A stretch of DNA of 64,000 nt from Bacteroidales bacterium (GTDB lineage: Bacteria; Bacteroidota; Bacteroidia; Bacteroidales; P3): NCBI GenBank assembly GCA_017449525.1, contig JAFTFL010000002.1, positions 211,052-275,051 of the forward strand, read 5' to 3'. This document shows positions 58,336 through 64,000 of this stretch, in pieces. Under the pieces are notes generated by a model. The model had not been told where the DNA came from and did not search any database. It worked only from the letters and a program-made list of their open reading frames with translations. Positions within the stretch are counted from its first letter, which is position 1, and each line of letters opens with the position of its first letter. The translations under genes were made by a program, and so were the position numbers.

Positions 58336-58401
58336 ACCGAATCTTCGATAACAGTGCAAGAGCCGAAGCCCACACTGTGGCCTATCGAAAGTAAGGAAGA
58401 C

Positions 58402-58440
58402 AACGAAGGGTGCACTCAAAAAGATGCACCCTTCGTTATT
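58402..58440 (+). terminator. Terminator of the 57637 gene
   Basis: A perfect 13-bp stem (AACGAAGGGTGCA, 58402-58414, with 58425-58437) surrounds a 10-nt loop, and ATT follows. Confidence 0.8.
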
Positions 58441-58479
58441 AAGTGTGGCAATTCATCATTTGATTATGTAAAATAAAGC

Positions 58480-58503
58480 CTCGGCTGGCGTTGGCCAGCC
58501 GAG
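58480..58503 (-). terminator. groESL terminator
   Basis: A perfect 10-bp GC-rich stem (CTCGGCTGGC, 58480-58489, with 58494-58503) surrounds a 4-nt loop. On the minus strand GCTTTATTTTAC follows it, about 50 bp past the groEL stop. Confidence 0.85.
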
Positions 58504-58554
58504 ACTTTTCTGTGGAATGTGTTACTTACCGCCTTCAGGCAGGGTTCGTACATT

Positions 58555-60213
<1,659 letters not shown>

Positions 60214-60265
60214 TTATTGTTTTCGGTCGCGCGGGGCGAGCCCCACACGTCGTTCGAATCCGACT

Positions 60266-60535
60266 TTAGACGATTGCGTAAATATCGCTCTCTTTCATGA
60301 TCATGTAGGTGGTACCCTCAAAGGTAATCTCCGTACCGCTGTACTTACCATAGAGCACCTCGTCGCCTTCCTTGACGGTCATTTCGTGGTCTTTAGTGCC
60401 TTTGCCTACAGCAATGACTTTGCCCCGTTGCGGTTTTTCTTTGGCGGTGTCGGGGATGATGATGCCACTGGCTGTTTTCTGTTCGGCCTCGGCCGGTTGC
60501 ACGAGGACGCGATCTGCTAAGGGTTGAATTTTCAT
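60266..60535 (-). CDS. groES: Co-chaperonin GroES
   Basis: This is 89 residues with the usual opening ([20 protein letters not shown]) and a mobile loop ([15 protein letters not shown]). The hydrophobic IIIP that contacts GroEL is present, and the C-terminal beta strand ends [13 protein letters not shown]. It is the first gene of the groES-groEL operon. A partial palindrome (TGTACGGCGG near 60639) lies about 105 bp upstream, with no recognisable TAnnTTTG box between. Confidence 0.97.
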   Translation of the reverse strand: MKIQPLADRVLVQPAEAEQKTASGIIIPDTAKEKPQRGKVIAVGKGTKDHEMTVKEGDEVLYGKYSGTEITFEGTTYMIMKESDIYAIV

Positions 60536-60635
60536 GGTTGTAGTGTTTTTAATTGGTTTGTTTTCGTGTTCTTATTGGTGGGCTGTTGCGCTCCACACGA
60601 GGTTGTGTACTGCCATTTGTGTGCCAGAGCAGGCT

Positions 60636-60650
60636 GTTTGTACGGCGGTG
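60636..60650. repeat. Single degenerate GTACGGC copy upstream of groES
   Basis: TTTGTACGGCGG lies in the 170-bp gap between the S41 protease stop and the groES start, inside a weak outer pairing (AGAGCA near 60627 with TGCTCT near 60663). Confidence 0.45.
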
Positions 60651-60704
60651 CGCCACTTTGTCATGCTCTGCTGACAAGAAGCGGCGCGCTGGATGGACAG
60701 TTTG

Positions 60705-62333
60705 TCACTGCTTAGGCTTCGTGGCAAAGGTCTTCATGGCACGCAGCAGGATGGGGTCAATGTGGCGTATCACCTTATAATAATAAGCGTTGCCATACAT
60801 GTCGCGTGCTATATTGGCCTTCAGTACCGTGCCCATATACACGGCCGAGTGTTGGTCGTCCTTCAATCGCTGCATGGTGCTGTCGTTGGGGGCCGTAGTG
60901 TCGGCGGGGTTGGCTATGGCTATGCCGTGGTCGAGGGCGTAGCGACGGCAGGCTTCTACCGCGGAGGCCGAATCGTAGTTCTGCAGGAAATGGTCGTAGG
61001 TGTCGAAAGCGGGGTCGTCGCGGTGGGCATCGGCCCAACTGACGCAGAAGTTGTCCAAATGGTGCTTGCTCCTAATGGCTACAAAGTAGGGCGACAGGCG
61101 CGTGGTGTCGATGGGCACGAAGATGTCGGGCATGATGCCACCACCGCCGTAGACGGTGCGTCCTTTGCTGGTACGGAATTTCAACGAGTCGGGCAGATTA
61201 ATCGAGTCGGCATTGACCAGCTCGCCGTGCTTGTAGCGGTTGGCTATCTCGCGCGCATAGTCCTCGCTTCCTTTGTCGTAGGGCTTTTGGATGCAGCGCC
61301 CCGAGGGGGTGTAATAGCGGGCGGTGGTGAGCCGCACCTGAGAGCTGTCGCTCAAGGTGAACATGCGCTGCACGAGTCCCTTGCCAAAAGTGCGTCGGCC
61401 TACCAGGGTGGCGCGGTCCCAATCCTGCAGTGCGCCCGACACTATCTCACTGGCCGAGGCCGAGTTTTCATCGATGAGCACCACCATGTCGCCCGAGGTG
61501 AATGCTCCACCCCTGCGGCTGAAATGGTCTTCGCGTTTGGCGGTGCGACCTTGTGTGTAGACTATGCGGCGTCCTGCCGGCAGAAATTCGTTTGCAATCA
61601 CAATGGCAATGTCGAGGAAGCCGCCCGAGTTTCCCCTCAAATCAAGTACCAATCGGTTCATACCCTGTCGTCTCAAGATTTGCAGGGCGTCGTGTAGCTC
61701 CTGATAGGACGAGCGAGCAAAGCGCGACAATGCCACGTAGCCCGTGGCCGAGTCGAGCATAAACACCTGTTCTATTGAGCGGATGGGCACATTGCCTCGT
61801 GTGATGGTAACGGTGAAGGGCTGCGCCACTCCACGGCGCACCGCAGTCAGCTGCACCCTGCTCCCTTTGGGACCTCTCAGCCGGCGGTAGACAAAACTGT
61901 TGTTCAGACTGTCTTTTACCACCGCTTGAGTGTCGATTTGGACAATGCGGTCGCCAATGCGCAAGCCCGAACGCGCCGAGGGACCTCTGGCTATGATGTC
62001 GCTCACATAGAGCGAATCCATAACGATGCGATACGAGATGCCGACGCCCGAGAAGTTGCCTTGCAAACTCTCGTTGGCTCGCGCCACATCGCGTGCGGGT
62101 ATGTACACCGAGTGGGGGTCCAACTGTTTCAGTAGCGCCGCCAGGGCTGCTTCCGTAGCGCGGTCGGTGTTGGCGCTATCAACATAATAGGAATCAATGA
62201 GGTTCAGCACCTGATTGACACTTTGCCAGGCGTGGCGTTGGTCTATGTCGGGATTGGGTTTGATGGCGCGCTGTGCGGAGGTGTGCAGCACAATGCCCAG
62301 CGCGAAAAACAACAGAAGAGTCGGTTTTCTCAT
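60705..62333 (-). CDS. S41 family C-terminal processing peptidase
   Basis: This 542-residue protein has signal peptide LLLFFALGIVLHTSA and a helical N-terminal domain. A PDZ domain follows at about residues 90-175 (FSGVGISYRIVMDSLYVSDI; SGLRIGDRIVQIDTQAV). The tail-specific protease core has Ser293 in ENSASASEIVSG and Lys318 in RRTFGKGLVQ, the expected Ser-Lys dyad with 25-residue spacing. Such proteases cut envelope proteins near their C-termini. The gene lies upstream of groES on the same strand, separated by 170 bp. Confidence 0.94.
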   Translation of the reverse strand: MRKPTLLLFFALGIVLHTSAQRAIKPNPDIDQRHAWQSVNQVLNLIDSYYVDSANTDRATEAALAALLKQLDPHSVYIPARDVARANESLQGNFSGVGISYRIVMDSLYVSDIIARGPSARSGLRIGDRIVQIDTQAVVKDSLNNSFVYRRLRGPKGSRVQLTAVRRGVAQPFTVTITRGNVPIRSIEQVFMLDSATGYVALSRFARSSYQELHDALQILRRQGMNRLVLDLRGNSGGFLDIAIVIANEFLPAGRRIVYTQGRTAKREDHFSRRGGAFTSGDMVVLIDENSASASEIVSGALQDWDRATLVGRRTFGKGLVQRMFTLSDSSQVRLTTARYYTPSGRCIQKPYDKGSEDYAREIANRYKHGELVNADSINLPDSLKFRTSKGRTVYGGGGIMPDIFVPIDTTRLSPYFVAIRSKHHLDNFCVSWADAHRDDPAFDTYDHFLQNYDSASAVEACRRYALDHGIAIANPADTTAPNDSTMQRLKDDQHSAVYMGTVLKANIARDMYGNAYYYKVIRHIDPILLRAMKTFATKPKQ

Positions 62334-62719
62334 AGTGCTCCTGCTAACGGCTCGAAGACCATTTTATTGCTCATCGCCACAGGCGCACCTACTGGGCTGC
62401 CAGAATGGCCTGCTTGGGGCTGCGCGAGTACCCATTGCCAAGGCGCACAGCCCGAGGGTGGTGTGCCGTACGGTTGGAACATCCGCGCCGTACGGCACAA
62501 TGGGCGCAATCCGTACGACACGTACAGCTCATCACCCTGGTGTGCCCCAACGCCATACGAGCAAGTCTGCCAATATGCCGTACAGCCGAACAGCCCATGC
62601 CGTACGGCACCGAGCCTTATGCCCCGTTGGCAACAGGAGCGCATCTGCACTTATCAATCATAAAGGATGAGGAACTGCACGGCGCAGGCCGTACAATGGC
62701 GGCCGCGACGCACATGCAG
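62334..62719. repeat. Palindrome cluster F upstream of the S41 protease
   Basis: At least six copies are seen: GCCGTACGG (62465-62473), perfect GCCGTACGGC (62487-62496), CCGTACGACACGTAC (62511), GCCGTACAGC (62577-62586), perfect GCCGTACGGC (62599-62608) and GCCGTAC (62688-62694). No convincing gene is present, although frames on both strands stay open because the repeat lacks stops. The native sequence seems to end near 62720, where AT-rich sequence begins. Confidence 0.7.
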
Positions 62720-62966
62720 TGGGGAAACGGGAACGGTCTCAAAATAGTATAAGTTCTATTTTAATATTGAATATCAATCAGTTATTATTGTTATTTAATA
62801 AAGAAGCTGGTAACACTTTAGAAACGAGAGGACTTACATATTCCTACACATTTCTCACCAAACCAAAGAACGCTCTCATATCGTCAGCAAAGGTAATCAT
62901 TTTCTTTTGAACTGCCAAATGTTTGGGGCAATTCTTACTTCTTTATGGATAATTCGTATCAAATAG
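62720..62966. other. AT-rich edge of the mobilisable-element remnant
   Basis: Base composition changes sharply to AT-rich at about 62740. There is one minus-strand -7 box (TACCTTTG, 62888-62895) with no gene downstream before the S41 protease. The element boundary is probably here, but I see no clear target-site duplication or attachment core. Confidence 0.35.
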
Positions 62967-63020
62967 GAGTAAAGCAGTGAGGCAATCCGATTTGTTAGGG
63001 ATTGCCTCACTGCTTTACTC
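62967..63020 (-). terminator. Perfect 22-bp hairpin at the end of the mobile remnant
   Basis: The arms 62967-62988 and 62999-63020 are exact reverse complements (GAGTAAAGCAGTGAGGCAAT and two more bases), with a 10-nt loop. It lies 20 bp past a minus-strand stop codon at 63040, so it may end that transcript. Confidence 0.7.
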
Positions 63021-63039
63021 TGAATTGCCATTACCTGCA

Positions 63040-63213
63040 TCACCAGTGGATATGTCTGGATGCTGGCACATAGTTCTGCTGTAGAATGCCCAGCAGGTCG
63101 CTCTCACGGTAGAGTACTTTCCGCCAAGCAGAACATAGGGTAGGATTTTCTTCTGCCCTATGCAGCCTTTCCAAGTTCTTCGTCCATTGAACAAAAGTGC
63201 TCTCGTTGATGAT
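63040..63213 (-). pseudogene. C-terminal fragment of an unknown mobile-element protein
   Basis: A minus-strand frame without a start encodes INESTFVQWTKNLERLHRAE and CSAWRKVLYRESDLLGILQQ, and ends with a TGA at 63040. It looks like the tail of a real protein by composition. I cannot name it. The stretch between it and the mobilisation gene (63214-63341) holds nothing recognisable. Confidence 0.35.
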
Positions 63214-63341
63214 TACAATTTTTTATATCGGGTCGCTTTTTCGTTTGATGGGTGCAAAGGAATGGATAATCTGTCAGACTGCAAAGACATCATCTTTGTC
63301 TGACGATATAAGGCGTTCATGTAGCGGCATTTGCCCAGATA

Positions 63342-63769
63342 CTACAGATGCCTGTCCTTCCGTTCCTGTATATTTCGGACTTCCTCAGTCAGACGCCTTG
63401 CCCTATCCATGACCTCCGCCATTTGCATAAGGGATTTCTCCATACGACGTAACAAGCGGGTAGCATGAGGCTCAGAAAACGAACCTTTAACTCTTTCAGC
63501 GCCAGATTGTAGTCATTGCCTAACTGTCGGAACTGGCTGTGCAGCGAAGACAACTTGTCATTGTAGGGTTTCATGCTGCCGTCATCCGTGAATGTCCTAA
63601 ACTCCTGTCCGAAGAACTGCGCCTTGATGAAACATGCCATGTATGGCATACCCGACTGCTTGAACATTGCCAGTAGCCTCTTGTTCTCCTCGCCTGTGAA
63701 TCGCACACAGTAGCGGTTTACTGTCGGGTCTAACTTGGGATTTCTCCCACCTTTTCTTCTGTCTGTCAT
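63342..63769 (-). pseudogene. MobA-like mobilisation (relaxosome) protein, frameshifted
   Basis: The start MTDRRKGGRNPKLDPTVNRY and the following FTGEENKRLLAMFKQSGM match the small mobilisation proteins of Bacteroides conjugative and mobilisable transposons. In those elements this protein assists the relaxase at oriT. The frame fails after ALKELKV. In the next frame the protein continues as GSFSEPHATRLLRRMEKSLM and ends EVRNIQERKDRHL at 63342. The two frames join if one A is restored in TTAAAGG near 63488, so a single-base deletion explains it. As it stands the frame ends at 63389 with an unrelated tail. No relaxase gene follows. Confidence 0.68.
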
Positions 63770-64000
63770 ATACCTCTCTTATTATATGGTTAAATCACAT
63801 TACAATTTTTATCTTCTGTTTATGCCGGAGTGGTGCTTTTCACCGTCACCATTCCCTACCTTTTGCCAACGGCTCGTTTGGACGGGCAGACCGACTTCGG
63901 AAGCCAACCCCAGCCCTCGGCAGAGCAAGGAGTTTTGAGCGGCTCACGGAGTTTCGAGCGGCGCAAAACATACCTTGCTGTGTTCTGGAGAACACATAAA
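63770..64000. other. Upstream region of the mobilisation gene, possible oriT
   Basis: This gap runs to the window edge. It contains the inverted repeat TGTGTTCT-GG-AGAACACA at 63979-63996, and a paired direct motif GAGCGGC at 63937 and 63955. Mobilisation genes of this type lie next to their oriT, so an origin of transfer is possible here. The nick site is not identified. Confidence 0.35.

Noticed and set aside
60536-60704. CIRCE/HrcA operator upstream of groES
   Set aside because: The expected TTAGCACTC and its inverted copy are not present in the gap.
62967-63020. 22-bp inverted repeat as a CRISPR repeat pair or insertion-sequence ends
   Set aside because: There are only two arms with a 10-nt loop and no spacers or transposase, so a hairpin terminator is simpler.

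Overview
The window looks like chromosome from a member of the Bacteroidales, most likely a Prevotella-like gut or oral species. The evidence is the -7 box TAnnTTTG(CA) in front of many genes, three secreted proteins with type IX secretion (T9SS) C-terminal sorting domains, a BspA-like leucine-rich-repeat protein, the Bacteroidetes order nusB - DUF1573 - yajC - ybbR, ATP-type PEP carboxykinase next to pyruvate phosphate dikinase, and a two-subunit 2-oxoglutarate:ferredoxin oxidoreductase. No rRNA, tRNA or CRISPR array was seen.

Layout. 1-6928 is a minus-strand housekeeping block: formimidoyltransferase-cyclodeaminase, leuS, nusB, a DUF1573 lipoprotein, yajC, and a ybbR-like gene cut by the window edge. 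7596-19280 holds a BspA-like T9SS protein, a XerD-type recombinase, gapA, a cobalamin/iron-siderophore binding lipoprotein, pruA and three exported proteins. 19350-21093 is a Y-family DNA polymerase with a YolD-like partner. 22157-25036 is korAB. It is flanked on both sides by scraps of a Mu-like prophage. 25436-30234 is an accessory island with two MuF-type papain-fold toxin cassettes, each facing a small putative immunity gene in convergent, overlapping orientation. The island also has an orphan CARF-nuclease gene of the Card1/Can2 type and a decayed DUF4160-DUF2442 pair. 30493-36793 is a minus-strand run of parC, a glycosyltransferase, hflX and a lipoprotein. 37415-47683 holds clpC, a MATE exporter, an HtrA protease, pckA and ppdK. 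47951-51874 is a 1307-residue T9SS protein. 52540-54425 is a large RecQ-type helicase broken by an internal deletion. 55074-58322 holds two or three uncharacterised genes. 58555-62333 holds groEL, groES and an S41 protease. 62720-64000 is the decayed edge of a mobilisable element.

How genes work together. korAB, gapA, ppdK and pckA serve central carbon metabolism in an anaerobe, covering the ferredoxin-linked oxoacid step and the PEP/pyruvate/oxaloacetate node. ftcD and pruA serve histidine and proline/glutamate breakdown. groESL, clpC, HtrA and the S41 protease form a protein quality-control set.

The most unusual signal is a short palindrome, GCCGTACGGC, with many degenerate copies. It is concentrated in gaps upstream of ftcD, parC/clpC, the recQ-like gene, the TPR gene, groESL and the S41 protease. 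The second is the pair of convergent toxin/immunity cassettes that overlap by about 20 bp at their 3' ends. Two further gaps carry short-period degenerate tandem repeats: a strict 24-bp period near 42.9 kb and about 22 bp near 16.3 kb.
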